Origin: Saussurea involucrata
Taxonomy: Eukaryota; Streptophyta; Magnoliopsida; Asterales; Asteraceae
Assembly (NCBI GenBank): GCA_033807775.1
Contig: CM066326.1
Span: forward strand, 94,404,873-94,468,872
Length of the DNA stretch: 64,000 bases
Direction of reading: 5' to 3'
Made by a program: the position numbers and the translations under genes. Below the pieces are notes generated by a model. The model was not told the origin of the DNA and made no database searches. It worked only from the letters and a program-made list of their open reading frames with translations. Shown here in pieces: positions 12,091-22,000 of this stretch; within the stretch, counting starts at the first letter, position 1, and the number at the start of each line of letters is the position of its first letter.

Positions 12091-12381
12091 TTCTGAAAAA
12101 ATTTGTTTCAAAGAAATTGGGAAAAATCATATTGGAAAACTAAGAAAAAATCGTACATAAATACACAAAATAGGGTTCGCCGGGTCCGCACTTGCGGTGT
12201 TGGACCGACTTTAAAAAAAAATCGTCCGGAGCTGAAAACGGCGTCGTTTTGGGTACGAGTGATGTCCGCACTGGAATCGAGTGCGGACCCATGGCCATTT
12301 TCGTAATACGGGAGAGATTTTGGCTATTTTCTCAATTGGGTTCGTTGGAATAGCTATTTTCGTCAATTTCCCCCGTTTTAT

Positions 12382-13358
12382 GGCATACCAAGTCTTGCCT
12401 TCATTCAATCTCACAAATCTGCTAAGACAAATTATATTTTTGGTCCCTATGGTTAACCACTTATGTCCTTATTTTAAAATAATTAATTTTTTGTATTTGT
12501 AGTTGCCATTTAAATAAGTTTTTTTAGCTACTGATATATGTTAATGACATAAATCTTTTAACCATTAAACATTTGTTTAGATAATTTCATCCACGTCACA
12601 TGTGAATTTTTTTTAACGAAAAAGAATTGGAAATGATGAAGGGTGGAGATGTGAGGCTATAGGGTTATGTGGATTCATAATTAGATGCACTTTTGTTAAT
12701 TAATCTAATTTTATTTTAATTTTTAAGTTATTCCATTAAATTACACTAGGCGTGCATTTGCCTTTTATCTTTTTAAACTATATATTTTTATTTCTAAAAC
12801 CACTTTTTTCCATAATTTATTTTTACTAAACCACCTTTTAAAATCATGATGAATGGGTGAAATAGATAGGTTGATGCCTAAAATCTAAATTATTAATAAA
12901 TTGTAAATCTTTATTAACCAATTTTTATGTGTCGTTTCATATACGAAATAAACACATATAAAAATACGGTTTTATATAATGTTATTTACTCCTATGAATT
13001 ATTAATCCAACTCATCTTGTTGAAAATTTACAACTTTAAATTAGCTTTTTTTCCACATAATTTACTCCATGTACAACATTCTTTGCAAATGGTACAAGCC
13101 ATCCATGTAAAAGTTGCTATTTGATTTGCTTTTAACAGAATTTACTCGATGTACAACTTTTAGAGTAAAGGGTACAAATTCTTTAAGCACTATAAATTTA
13201 ACCATCCTATCTGGATTCTATTTTACCTTTGCCATGATTACAGACTCCCAAAAGCACTGCATCCCTTCAGAAATCATGCAATTCATAATTTTGACTCAAA
13301 TGATTTTTCTTACATTTTAAATAAATTATTAAAAAAATATACATTTTGATGCTTTGTT
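12382..13358. other. AT-rich spacer between MULE1 and MULE2
   Basis: About 1 kb of AT-rich sequence without a supportable coding region, RNA gene or element end. It contains two loosely similar phrases, TTTACTCCATGTACAACATT near 13061 and TTTACTCGATGTACAACTTT near 13141, both followed by AAxGGTACAA, which suggests a short local duplication of about 80 bp. Confidence 0.5.
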
Positions 13359-13367
13359 ATTTTGAAA

Positions 13368-13722
13368 GGGAAATTAATTAAAATACCCAAAGTCAAACCA
13401 ACTGTTATCAAAATACCCTAAAATTTTTCAAGTTTGCAAAAATACCCAAAATACCCGCGATGGGGTCCCGCGATCGCGGGATACGCTGACGTGGCACGTA
13501 TTTTGGGCACAAATGCCCCGCGAAGCCCCTAAACTTTGGCCGCGGTGCACTTTTGGTCCCTGCCCGCGATCGCAGCCCGCGATGGACCAAAATTTACAGT
13601 TTTGGTCCCTGAAAATTTACACTTTCAGCCCCTATACTTAGACGAATCTTGATGCTTTTACTGTTTTTTTCCACAATTATTGCAATTTAAAGACCGATTT
13701 GTGGTTGAAATTCAATTGCATG
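13368..13722 (+). repeat. MULE2 left terminal inverted repeat
   Basis: The arm pairs with 17925-18281. It shows in order: GGGAAATTAATTAAAATACCC, several AAAATACCC words, the perfect palindrome CCCGCGATCGCGGG (13467-13480), a second CGCGATCGC core (about 13564-13572), the phrase TTTACACTTTCAGCCCCTAT and an inner end near GACCGATTTGTGGTTGAAAT. The transposase start codon lies about 190 bp inside, so this arm probably includes its promoter. Confidence 0.85.
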
Positions 13723-13910
13723 TTTCAATCAATGTTAAATCAATGTTTTTGGAATATCAGTTTGTGGATGAAATGAGAGATTGGTTTTCTGATATGTTGG
13801 TTGTTTCATTCATAAATAGACGTAAAATTCAAGCCATAATTCTCACACAACGATTTCATTGTTGCAATATTTCTTTCTGCAATATTTTGTGTTTGAGATA
13901 CTACTGAAAA

Positions 13911-16461
13911 ATGAGTTCATCTGTTGCAAAAGCTAAGCTATATTTCTGTTTTGATGGTGAATGGGTGCAAGATAACAATGAGTGGAATTTTGCTTATAAA
14001 TCTAAGCATGGTGTAAAAGTGTCAGTAAACTATACTTATCAGAAGTTTGTTGCATACGCCATGCAAAAATGTGGAATCAACTCTTCTGATATTTGCAAGT
14101 TAGTGTTTAAAAATGGCGATGGGTCATTTGTGGATTTATCCAACGATGGGGATATCTCTACTTTTCTGCACCTTGCAGTCGATTCAGAAAGACCCCCATT
14201 ACTCTTTGTGTATCCCGGCGTATCCGACGGTGACGACGACGGTGACGAGGAGGGTGATGACGACGAAGACCTCCAAATAGAGCAGCCTGATTCTCAACAA
14301 CAACAACAACCACCACCATCACCACAACCACATGAATGGCGTACTGCTGGAGTTGCTGATGACGAAACCCACGTTTTCAGAACGGGTAATTCTGAAATAG
14401 ACAGATCAGACACCGATAATGATGATCACGAAGAATATACCCCTAGTAGAAAATCATGTAGTCAGATAAATGACTTTTTTGATATGCCCCCTATTCTTCC
14501 AGACTCCCATACCCAGACACAAAGCTACGAACCTACACCTTATATTCGTAGCGAAAGTTTAACAGCAGGTCAGATATTCGATTCGAATGATCTCTTAGCA
14601 AGTCAGATCGGACTCAAGTTCTTGGAAGAGGGTTTCCAAAGTCGCGTGCGGGCATCTGACAAAATCAAATACGTAGTTGAATGTGCTAGAGAAAAGTATG
14701 AGTGGAGGTTGTACGCGATTCACACGGGTCCCAAAAGAGGGGCGATAATGATTAGAAAGTTGCATGACGTACACACTTGTACGAGGACGCAACTTAATCC
14801 CCACCACAAACAAGCCGGCAAAAAGACTTTGGGTGCGATCCTGAAAAACAAATTTCTTGATGTTAGCAGGTCATTGCGTCCAAAGGACATCGTCCACGAC
14901 GTTCACCGGCAGTTCGGCGTCACGATTGATTACCACCAAGCGTGGCGTGCGCGCTGCCATGCACTGTTTATGGTGAGAGGCACGTTCGAGGAGTCGTATG
15001 AACGACTCCCGACATATTTATATAATTTGCAGCTGCAGAACCCTGGTACTGTCACGCAGCTACGGACCGATTCACGTGGACGGTTTGAGATGTGCTTCGT
15101 GGCTCTTGGACCCGCGGTACGTATTTTAACACGTCATATGTTTACACATTATAAACTATAACATTTACACATTATAAACTATAACATTTTAACCTATGTT
15201 TTTGCAGATCCGCACATTTCTGGAAAATCTACGTCGTGTCCTGATAATAGACGCAGCCCATTTAAAGGGCCGTTACTTGGGTATGATGTTCCTGACGGTT
15301 GCCATGGACGGGGATAACTCCATCGTTCCAGTAGCTTTCGGCGTAGGCAAGTCCGAAACCGGGGACGAGTGGACTTGGTTTCTGTCCATGTTGAGACAAG
15401 CTATCGGAGACCCGCAAGGGTTGGTGTTTATGTCTGACAGGGCTCCTTCCATAAGCGCCGCAATCTCTGCCATGTACCCAAACGCCCCTCACGCCATATG
15501 CTGTCGACATTTGGAGATGAACGCCAAATCCAAGGACAAACGTATTACCACCTACAAGGATGTCTATTGGGCGGCATGCAGAGCATATACGGATCGGGAG
15601 TTTAACAAGTACATGAATATGCTACGATACAGTGTCAAGGAAGCAGCCAAAGTCTTTGACGATGCTGGACCGGAGAGGTGGTCCGCGGCCCATTTTCCTG
15701 GACAACGGTATGACATTCTGACCTCGAATAGTGCAGAGTCTGTGAATGCACTCTCCCGTTTTGCGCGTAGATGTCCGATTGTTAATCTTATGGACTACTT
15801 TCGGGCCTTTCAACAAGAGTGGTACCAAATTCGACGCCTAAAAGGAGCTAAGATACAAAATGCACTCGCACCAACGGCGGAGAATATCGTTCAGTACAGG
15901 GCGCGTCGTGCGGCGACATGTCCGGTAAGAGCAATCGGGTATGGGAAGTACGAGGTGCATGATGACTATATTCACGCGATTGTGAATATGGAAGACCACC
16001 TTTGTTCGTGTCGCGAATGAGATAAATCTGGGTTACCGTGCGGCCATGCCATCGCTGCAGCAACATATATGGGTCGTACAGATTGCAGCGACTTGGCTGT
16101 ACCTTTCTTCACGTCCGAATATTACCGGAAAACATACGTGGAGGTAATAAACCCAGCTGGACCCCCTGCAGCATGGGTGTATCCACCCGACCCGCTTCCA
16201 CAATGCTATCCACCTTTAATGGATAAGAACAGGGCCGAGAGACCGAGAAAGAACGACCGACGTCCATCACGTGGTGAAAGTTCGATACAACGAAGATGTA
16301 CTCGGTGCCAATGCGTAGGACACACTCGTGGAGAGTGTCCAAATCCCGCCCCTTCAACCGTGCCAAGGAGACATTCTGTCAGTCACACCCCGGGCCCATC
16401 ACAGCTTGAACCATATGGAACAAACCCATATGATACTGTTGATCTAAACACTGATTTGTAA
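13911..16461 (+). pseudogene. MULE2 MuDR-type transposase, one in-frame TGA in the SWIM finger
   Basis: Exon 1 is 13911-15116 and exon 2 is 15208-16461, joined in phase 0 across a 91-bp intron (GTACGT...TTTGCAG). The product would be about 819 residues. In order it shows a PB1-like N-terminal region, an acidic and Q/P-rich linker (residues about 105-200), a MuDR DNA-binding region (R-K-L-H-D-V-H-T-C-T-R-T-Q), the transposase core (L-I-I-D-A-A-H-L-K-G; F-M-S-D-R; C-C-R-H-L; S-N-S-A-E-S-V-N), a SWIM finger and a CCHC knuckle (C-T-R-C-Q-C-V-G-H-x(4)-C). The single lesion is TGA at 16018-16020, directly after C-S-C-R-E in the SWIM finger, where tryptophan TGG is expected. The frame is then open to the natural end. 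It is the closest thing in the window to a functional Mutator transposase and the best candidate to act on MULE3 ends. Confidence 0.87.
15117..15207 (+). other. Intron of the MULE2 transposase
   Basis: The intron begins GTACGTATTTT and ends TTTTTGCAG. It contains a tandem copy of ACATTTACACATTATAAACT-like sequence. The matching intron of MULE1 (10734-10653) interrupts the codons at exactly the same point, before the Ile-Arg that precedes the catalytic core, which supports a common origin of the two genes. Confidence 0.8.
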
Positions 16462-16659
16462 ATGATATATATACACACATACATATGCTTCTAAATGAAC
16501 ATTGATAACACAGCTAGTTTGTAAATGATATATATATATATTCGTATTATATATTTACACACATAAAGAAAATAGGAGACCTTCAATTTTTCTTAGTATT
16601 TTCTTGACCTTGTTCTTGCATCCATGGCAGTGAATGTTAACTCTGAGTACACATGTCTG

Positions 16660-16860
16660 TTTATATATTCATATTAGATACGTTTTAATTTTAACAAATT
16701 ACACCATTATAGTTAATTATTTAATTTATGGTACATCTCATATTTTTTTTTCAATTTTGTTTTACACTCCTATCGCATTAACATAATAATCATATATTAA
16801 CTAATTCATTAAATCGTTTTAAATTATTATTATTTGAATGTGTTTATAGATATCGTGAAT
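16660..16860 (-). repeat. MULE subterminal repeat, copy 2
   Basis: The words TTTAATTTTAACAAATTACACC, TTAATTATTTAATTTATGGTAC and CACTCCTATCGCATTAACAT, and a TTAAATCGTTTTAAATTATT end, match the inverse of 58680-58985 in MULE3. This copy lacks the hairpin centre seen at 1019-1233. Confidence 0.65.
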
Positions 16861-16888
16861 GGCAATAGGAGAAGGTAGAATTGTTTAT

Positions 16889-17078
16889 AAATGAGGTTTT
16901 GACAAGTTGGTATCACTGGACTCATTTAAGAATTGTGAAAATGGGTATTTGGCGAATGATGATTCATGTGTGTTTAAAACACTTCAGCTCCAAACACACA
17001 TGAATCATCATTCGTCAAATACCCATTTTCACAATTCTTAAATGAGTCCAGTGATACCAACTTGTCAAAACCCCATTT
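16889..17078. repeat. Near-perfect 87-bp hairpin with 16-nt loop
   Basis: The arm 16889-16975 is the inverse of 16992-17078 with only two differences, one of which would be a G-U pair in RNA. The loop is AAAACACTTCAGCTCC. Such long, nearly perfect stems are typical of recent inverted duplications that give small interfering RNAs, and of young miRNA-like loci. No coding role is visible. It lies between the convergent ends of the two MULE2 genes. Confidence 0.85.
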
Positions 17079-17134
17079 CATATTATATATATACACACAC
17101 ATACATATGCTTCTAAATGAACATTGATAACACA

Positions 17135-17325
17135 GCTAGTTTGTATTCCATCCAACAAGCTCTTCATCTTCAATCTTTCTGACCCTTCTTCAACGGCTTC
17201 TGCTTTTGCAACCACGTATGGCCATTGTGTACCACAACCCGCACACACTTTAGCAAATGAGTTGAGGGTTGTCATATATTCTACAAGAGAAGTAGGCCCA
17301 CGAATGAGGTAACCTCTGACTTTAC
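17135..17325 (-). CDS. Unrecognised coding-like fragment in MULE2
   Basis: Read on the minus strand from about 17322, after a possible acceptor CGGTTAG, the frame gives about 60 residues of protein-like composition: G-Y-I-M-Q-G-K-V-R-G-Y-L, then L-V-E-Y-M-T-T-L-N, C-A-G-C-G-T-Q-W-P-Y and A-E-A-V-E-E-G-S-E-R-L. It is followed by the TA-rich direct repeat, where coding sense is lost. It could be the second exon of the coiled-coil gene that starts at 17808, or a captured host exon, as MULEs often carry. I do not recognise the family. There is a C-x-x-C pair but no other motif. Confidence 0.4.
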
Positions 17326-17376
17326 CTTGCATGATGTATCCAACCTAACCGTGGTTCAGCGGCTTAAAAACTACTT

Positions 17377-17808
17377 TTAAGAGAAATTAACAACAACAAA
17401 AAATACAAAACAACAACACAGTAAAAAAAATACAAATAACAACACAGTAAAAAAAATACAAAACAAAAAAAAATATAACCACCACCTACTTAAAAATTGA
17501 TTTAGTTTCATCAATCCAACTTGCTTCTCGTTTACCTTCGCTTGAATAATTGCGAAGTCTTGCAGAATATGGTGAATTGCTTCTTGTTCTCGACGAACAC
17601 GAGCCTCCCGAGCTTTTATATCCCCTTTCATCCTTTTGATCTCCCTGTCTTCCTCTTCGATCTTTCTCAAATGGACTGCCTTCCTGTCCATCATTTTTTT
17701 CCACTCTTCTGTTAGTTCATCTATCTCCTTTTCCTTTTTTGCTATGGCGACCTCGATTTGAGGTGGCATTTTTTCAGGAGTAGACTTAGGGTTTGATGAC
17801 GATGCCAT
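17377..17808 (-). CDS. MULE2 accessory coiled-coil protein
   Basis: The ATG at 17808 lies just inside the right TIR. The first 105 or so residues are a strongly charged, helical sequence: a short S/P-rich start (M-A-S-S-S-N-P-K-S-T-P-E-K-M-P-P), then K-K-E-K-E-I-D-E-L-T-E-E-W-K-K and E-E-E-D-R-E-I-K-R-M-K-G, predicted to form a coiled coil at residues about 20-95. From about residue 108 the reading enters a T-rich tract giving F, V, C and L only, which is probably an intron or 3' untranslated DNA; a donor GTAGGTGG is present near 17489. The homologue in MULE1 sits in the same relative place. Function unknown; a DNA-binding or transposase partner is possible by analogy of position with mudrB, nothing more. 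Confidence 0.6.
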   Translation of the reverse strand: MASSSNPKSTPEKMPPQIEVAIAKKEKEIDELTEEWKKMMDRKAVHLRKIEEEDREIKRMKGDIKAREARVRREQEAIHHILQDFAIIQAKVNEKQVGLMKLNQFLSRWWLYFFLFCIFFTVLLFVFFLLCCCFVFFVVVNFS

Positions 17809-17924
17809 TTGTGGATGAAATGAGAGAAGAGAGAAATCAATTCAAAGAAAGAAAGCAAGAGAGAAATCAAGAAAGAAAGCAAGAGGAAGTGTGAATTGTG
17901 AATTGCATACTACTGATATTTATG

Positions 17925-18281
17925 GATGAAATCTCAAACATGCAAATGAATTTCAACCACAAATCGGTCTTCAAAGTACAATAATTGTGGAAAAAAACAG
18001 TAAAAGCATGCAAGATTCGTCTAAGTACAGGGGCTGAAAGTGTAAATTTTCAGGGACCAAAAGTGTAAATTTTGGTCCATCGCGGGCAGGGACCAAAAGT
18101 GCACCGCGGCCAAAGTTGAGGGGCTTCGCGGGGCATTTGGGGCCAAAATACGTGCCACGTCAGCCCTAGCCCGCGATCGCGAGATCCATCGCGGGTATTT
18201 TGGGTATTTTTGCAAAATGATTTTTTTTTTGGGTATTTTGATAACAGTTGGTCAAACTTTGGGTATTTTAATTAATTTCCC
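17925..18281 (-). repeat. MULE2 right terminal inverted repeat
   Basis: The arm is the inverse of 13368-13722. It has the core CGCGATCGCG at 18172-18181, with the outer bases mutated relative to the left arm, the phrase GGGGCTGAAAGTGTAAATTT near 18030 and the terminal GGGTATTTTAATTAATTTCCC. The coiled-coil gene starts about 115 bp inside the inner end. Confidence 0.85.
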
Positions 18282-18414
18282 TTTTTCAAAAGCATCTGTT
18301 TTCATATTCTTTTGGAATTTCATGATTATTTTTTTTAAAAATTAGTCGATATTTGACAATTATAAATGTTGACTTATTTTCTTGGGTATTGATAACGTTC
18401 TTTTTTTCTCGTAA

Positions 18415-18796
18415 TAGCATCTCCAACCGCTATGTTAAAATAGAAAAATGTGAGATTTTAGTATTTTTGTTGCTCTAATAGCTATGCTATCTTTTATGTT
18501 AAAACAGAGGAAAGATGAGAGAGATTGTAAAAATCTCTAAATTTAGAGAAATCTCTAAATAGATGGTTTTCCCCAAAACTAATTATTACTTTCAAAAAAC
18601 AAACTTTTATTTTCTCAACTTTCCATATATTGAATATTTTAATAATATGATTAAATAAATTGAATATTTTAATAAGATAATTAATAATAGAGTTGCTAAA
18701 ATAGCATAGTTGTTGGAGTTAGATGCAATTTTTTTAGAGATTTAAAATTTTTTACTCCATTTTAAAAAAACTTTAACATAACTGTTGGAGATGCTC
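18415..18796. mobile_element. Tourist/Stowaway-size MITE
   Basis: The ends are TAGCATCTCCAACCGCTATG at the left and the inverse of GAGCATCTCCAACAGTTATG at the right. Both sides are flanked by TAA (18412-18414 and 18797-18799). The 382-bp interior has no coding capacity and contains small inverted motifs such as AATCTCTAAATTTAGAGA. The 3-bp target site and GCATCTCCAAC ends fit the PIF/Harbinger-derived Tourist class. Confidence 0.75.
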
Positions 18797-19193
18797 TAAT
18801 ATAATCTCTTGAAAAGTTCTTTAAATTAGTGTTTCAATAAGATTTGTGGTCTTTTTCACATTTTCCAATTATGTATTTTATATTTTGCTAAATAAAATTT
18901 TAATATATTTTTCTTTTGTTTTACATTGTGCTAAGAGGTGAATCTACTTGATGTGGTGGCACAAGACTTGTAGTGTTAGGCCATCCGTACCCACAACGGG
19001 ATGGGCAGCGAGATGGTGCGGGGTCGATGCGGGATGGGCTACGGCCCGGGCGGGGTTGGCGGGGCGGGGCGGGATGGTATCCCGATCCATCCCGAAGGGT
19101 TTTTAAAAAAAAAAAATTTTAATCAAATTTTAAAAAATGTAACCGTTGAACGGCTCTTTGTAAAAAAAAATTCTATTTTTCTCAATTTAATCC

Positions 19194-19203
19194 CACTATA
19201 TAT
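19194..19203 (+). promoter_or_regulatory. Possible TATA box of the Harbinger transposase
   Basis: CTATATATTT lies about 160 bp upstream of the transposase start codon and directly before the CT-rich leader. No experimental support; chosen by position and sequence only. Confidence 0.4.
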
Positions 19204-19359
19204 TTAACCCTCAACCTCTTATTTCTCACACCTCTCAACCTCTTATTTCTCACACCTCTCAACCTCTTATTTTTCACACCTCTCAAATTCTCTCAACCTC
19301 TTATTTCTCACACCTCTCAAACTCTCTCAAATTCTCTCAACCTCTATATTTTAAACAAT

Positions 19360-20646
19360 ATGGATTCGCCACAACCCGGTTCACCAACCGCATCATCATC
19401 ATCCGTAGACACCGACGAGTTGTTGAATCTACAAAGGGAAATTTTTCGACATGCTGCACAATCGCTGTATGGTAGCACCGCCTCATCGTCAACAAGAGAG
19501 AGGGCCGCAAACATTGAAAGAGGTCGAGTAACTGCAAACGAGCGGCTTATGCGGGACTACTTTGGCGTCAACCCGATTTATACACCGGATATGTTTAGGC
19601 GGCGATTCAGGATGAGCAGACAACTATTCGAACGAATAGTTGAAGATTTAGAAGTAGGGTATCCGTATTTTAGACTTCGGTTTGACGGGTTAGGCAAACA
19701 AGGTTTTTCTCCGATACAAAAGTGTATTTCCGCTATTCGGCAATCGGCGTATGGAGTAAGTGCTGACGCACTTGACGAGTACATCCGTATGGGAGAGAAA
19801 ACGTCACGAGATTGTCTGTACAAATTCTGCACAGGTATTATTGAACTGTATGGTCAAAAATATTTACGCAAGCCTACTTTTATTGATATTCAGAAGTTGT
19901 ACGCCGCGCATGAAGCTAAACACGGATTTCCCGGCATGCTCGGCAGCATAGACTGTACTCATTGGGCGTGGGCAAATTGTCCGAATGCATGGCGAGGTCA
20001 ATACATGAGAGGTGATCATGAGCACCCGACAATCATGCTAGAAGCAGTGGCCTCTCAAGATCTATGGATCTGGCACGCATACTTTGGTGTTGCCGGTTCC
20101 AACAACGACATCAATGTTCTCAATCAGTCGCCCATCTTCAACGATGTATATGATGGAAAAGCACCCGAGTGCCCTTTTGAGGTGAATGGAGCCACCTACA
20201 AGCACAGATATTATCTAACGGATGGGATATATCCGGAATGGGCTACTTTCGTAAAATCATTTACGTGCCCACAAGACCTTAAACGACAAAAGTTCAAGTC
20301 CGCGCAAGAATCCGCACGTAAAGATGTTGAACGAGCTTTTGGCGTGCTTAAACAACGTTGGCATATACTTCATAACCCGGCACGCGGATGGGAACCGACA
20401 ATATTGAGAAACATTATGTACGCTTGTGTCATATTACACAATATGATACTCGAAGACGAAAACCATGCTATTTGTGGTGACGTGGAAAACGAATTTTTCA
20501 CGAATGATATCGAAAGCCAAATCAGTGAGACACAACGCGCGGCAAATGTTCAAGAAGTCATAAACCGGGACACTCATAATAACCTTCGGTCGGATTTGGT
20601 CGAACATATTTGGCGTATCCAAGTTCCCAACAATGACGACGAGTAG
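19360..20646 (+). CDS. PIF/Harbinger transposase (HARBI1/ALP1-like nuclease)
   Basis: A single uninterrupted reading frame of 428 residues. After a serine-rich start, residues about 60-150 form the helical DNA-binding region (M-R-D-Y-F, R-R-R-F-R-M-S, F-S-P-I-Q-K). The DDE nuclease domain follows, with the catalytic residues visible at D198 (G-S-I-D-C-T-H-W), D250 (G-S-N-N-D-I-N-V-L) and E324 (V-E-R-A-F-G-V-L-K). The Y-Y-L-T-D-G-I-Y-P motif lies between the second and third. Length and motif spacing are normal for plant members. The chosen ATG is the first after the CT-rich leader. The frame has no stop or shift, so the protein could be active. Its partner Myb-like protein would have to come from another element, or may not be needed by this lineage. 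It could also act on the shorter element at 5134. Confidence 0.93.
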   Translation: MDSPQPGSPTASSSSVDTDELLNLQREIFRHAAQSLYGSTASSSTRERAANIERGRVTANERLMRDYFGVNPIYTPDMFRRRFRMSRQLFERIVEDLEVGYPYFRLRFDGLGKQGFSPIQKCISAIRQSAYGVSADALDEYIRMGEKTSRDCLYKFCTGIIELYGQKYLRKPTFIDIQKLYAAHEAKHGFPGMLGSIDCTHWAWANCPNAWRGQYMRGDHEHPTIMLEAVASQDLWIWHAYFGVAGSNNDINVLNQSPIFNDVYDGKAPECPFEVNGATYKHRYYLTDGIYPEWATFVKSFTCPQDLKRQKFKSAQESARKDVERAFGVLKQRWHILHNPARGWEPTILRNIMYACVILHNMILEDENHAICGDVENEFFTNDIESQISETQRAANVQEVINRDTHNNLRSDLVEHIWRIQVPNNDDE

Positions 20647-20941
20647 ATTTTTAAATTTATTTTGTAATTTTTATTTTTAATGAATGATATGAATTTTAAT
20701 TTTTATTATTTATCTTATTTTTATTTATTAAAATATATATAAATATTTTTATTTTGTTAAATAATTAAATGTATAAATAAAAGAATTAAAATAAATGAGG
20801 TGGCAAAAGGGTTTGAGGGAATGGGGTACGGGTGTTTAGGGATTGTTAGGGATTGAGTGAGGGATGAGAGAAAAGCTGATGTGGCGCTGATGTGGAGTGG
20901 AATATTTGAAAGATTCCCTCCATGGGGTACGGATGGCCTTA

Positions 20942-22000
20942 GCCTGTGATTTGTTTTTGAACTAATATTGGCATCGCTGCTGAAAAATTGAGAGATTACA
21001 ATAGCATGTTAAAACTTAAATTTAAACTTTTATGATTATTAGATATTTGAGCAAAAAGTTGATTACCAACAATCCTAATCAGTCCACACGAAACCTGCCT
21101 CCAAGATCACCAATATGAGACAACATTTTTTGGCTCACTTAACGGCTGAGCCTAGTGTGTGTGACCCTACTTGTTATGTATTTTGTCAAAGTTATCTCAC
21201 CCCTCTCCCAACTGACCTGTTATGATTATTAGGTGTTGTTATGATTGAATTGGATCTGGAATTGAATTCAATTATATCCCATGTTTAGCTTGAAGAATTT
21301 TCTGGATCACAAACATAAGATTTTGAAATCCCATGGGGTAGTTGGTATTTTAAGAGATTTTGTAAAATTTTGAATGTAATAATGTTTTAAAATATGTTAA
21401 AAACATATGTTATATGGATAAAGATCAAGAGAAAACCTTGAAAAAAGAAAGAACCGGAGAACAACGAAAAAAACGGATGAAAAAATATATCAAATGAATG
21501 TCAAATAATAGATAATAAAGTCATCGTTATTTTGGTGTAATTTGTTTCGGTCCAATTATTTTTATAATTCACCGATTTTCGATTTAAAAAAATGGGGGTG
21601 ATTTATTTATTTATTTAAAAAAGTGGTTGTAACCACCTTTTTAATCATATCCGTTGGATCATCTCAATCTAACGGTTTGAATGTATTATTCGGTTTTATC
21701 TTTTTTCAAAGTTCTTCTCCGATCTCATCCCTGTGTTATATTATAATCAATTAATAAAAATACAATTTAGTTATTTATATATTTTTTTATAAATGAATAA
21801 ACCAAACACATCAAGGATTCTAAATCCTTCAAAATCCAAACCCCTCTACTTCAAATATTCCCACGAAATCCAAATCCCCTCAAAAGCATTCCATTAAGCC
21901 AAACACCAGTGTAATGTTTTGTATTAGAATTTGTAAACAGTTATAAGTTTTTTTTATATTACAATAATTATTCTGTGCTATCGTTAATATGTTTTTGGAT
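20942..22000. other. AT-rich non-coding DNA
   Basis: No coding region or complete element is visible up to the assembly gap. The phrases AATCCAAACCCCTCTACTTC and GAATTGGATCTGGAATTGAA, with GCCAAACACC near 21898, resemble terminal words of small hAT-type elements, but I could not pair the ends. Confidence 0.4.

Larger units (their letters stand above)
7447..12372 (-). mobile_element. MULE1: two-gene Mutator-like element with 9-bp target duplication
   Basis: The element starts GGGAAATTGACGAAAATAGC and ends with the inverse, GCTATTTTCGTCAATTTCCC. Both sides carry the same 9-bp sequence CCGTTTTAT (7438-7446 and 12373-12381), the size expected for Mutator insertions. Inverted arms of about 200 bp (7447-7640 and 12180-12372) contain the hyphenated palindrome GGTCCGCACT...AGTGCGGACC at 7530-7556. 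The 4,926-bp element carries a MuDR-type transposase gene on the minus strand and a small coiled-coil gene on the plus strand; their 3' ends converge near 9050-9240. Confidence 0.9.
16466..17145. repeat. 58-bp direct repeat flanking an insert in MULE2
   Basis: The phrase ACATACATATGCTTCTAAAT continuing to CACAGCTAGTTTGTA is present twice, at about 16466-16523 and 17087-17145. Between the copies lie about 560 bp containing a MULE subterminal fragment and a long hairpin. The repeat is far too long for a transposon target duplication, so a tandem duplication or unequal exchange at the 3' junction of the two genes is more likely. Confidence 0.75.
13368..18281 (+). mobile_element. MULE2: two-gene Mutator-like element
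   Basis: The element starts GGGAAATTAATTAAAATACCC and ends with its inverse. The flanking 9-mers are ATTTTGAAA (13359-13367) and TTTTTCAAA (18282-18290), an imperfect target duplication with 7 of 9 matches. The inverted arms are about 355 bp (13368-13722 and 17925-18281) and carry GC-rich palindromes such as CCCGCGATCGCGGG (13467-13480). At 4,914 bp it is almost the same length as MULE1 and has the same layout: transposase reading inward from one end, coiled-coil gene reading inward from the other, 3' ends converging. The transposase is on the plus strand here, so the element lies in the opposite orientation to MULE1. Confidence 0.88.
18979..20938 (+). mobile_element. Intact compact PIF/Harbinger transposon
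   Basis: The element begins GGCCATCCGTACCC and ends with the exact inverse GGGTACGGATGGCC. TTA is duplicated on both sides (18976-18978 and 20939-20941). It is 1,960 bp and contains one intronless transposase gene. The Myb/SANT second protein usual in plant PIF/Harbinger elements is not present. The left end is GC-rich; the leader is a repeated CTCTCAACCTCTTATTTCTC sequence. Confidence 0.92.
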
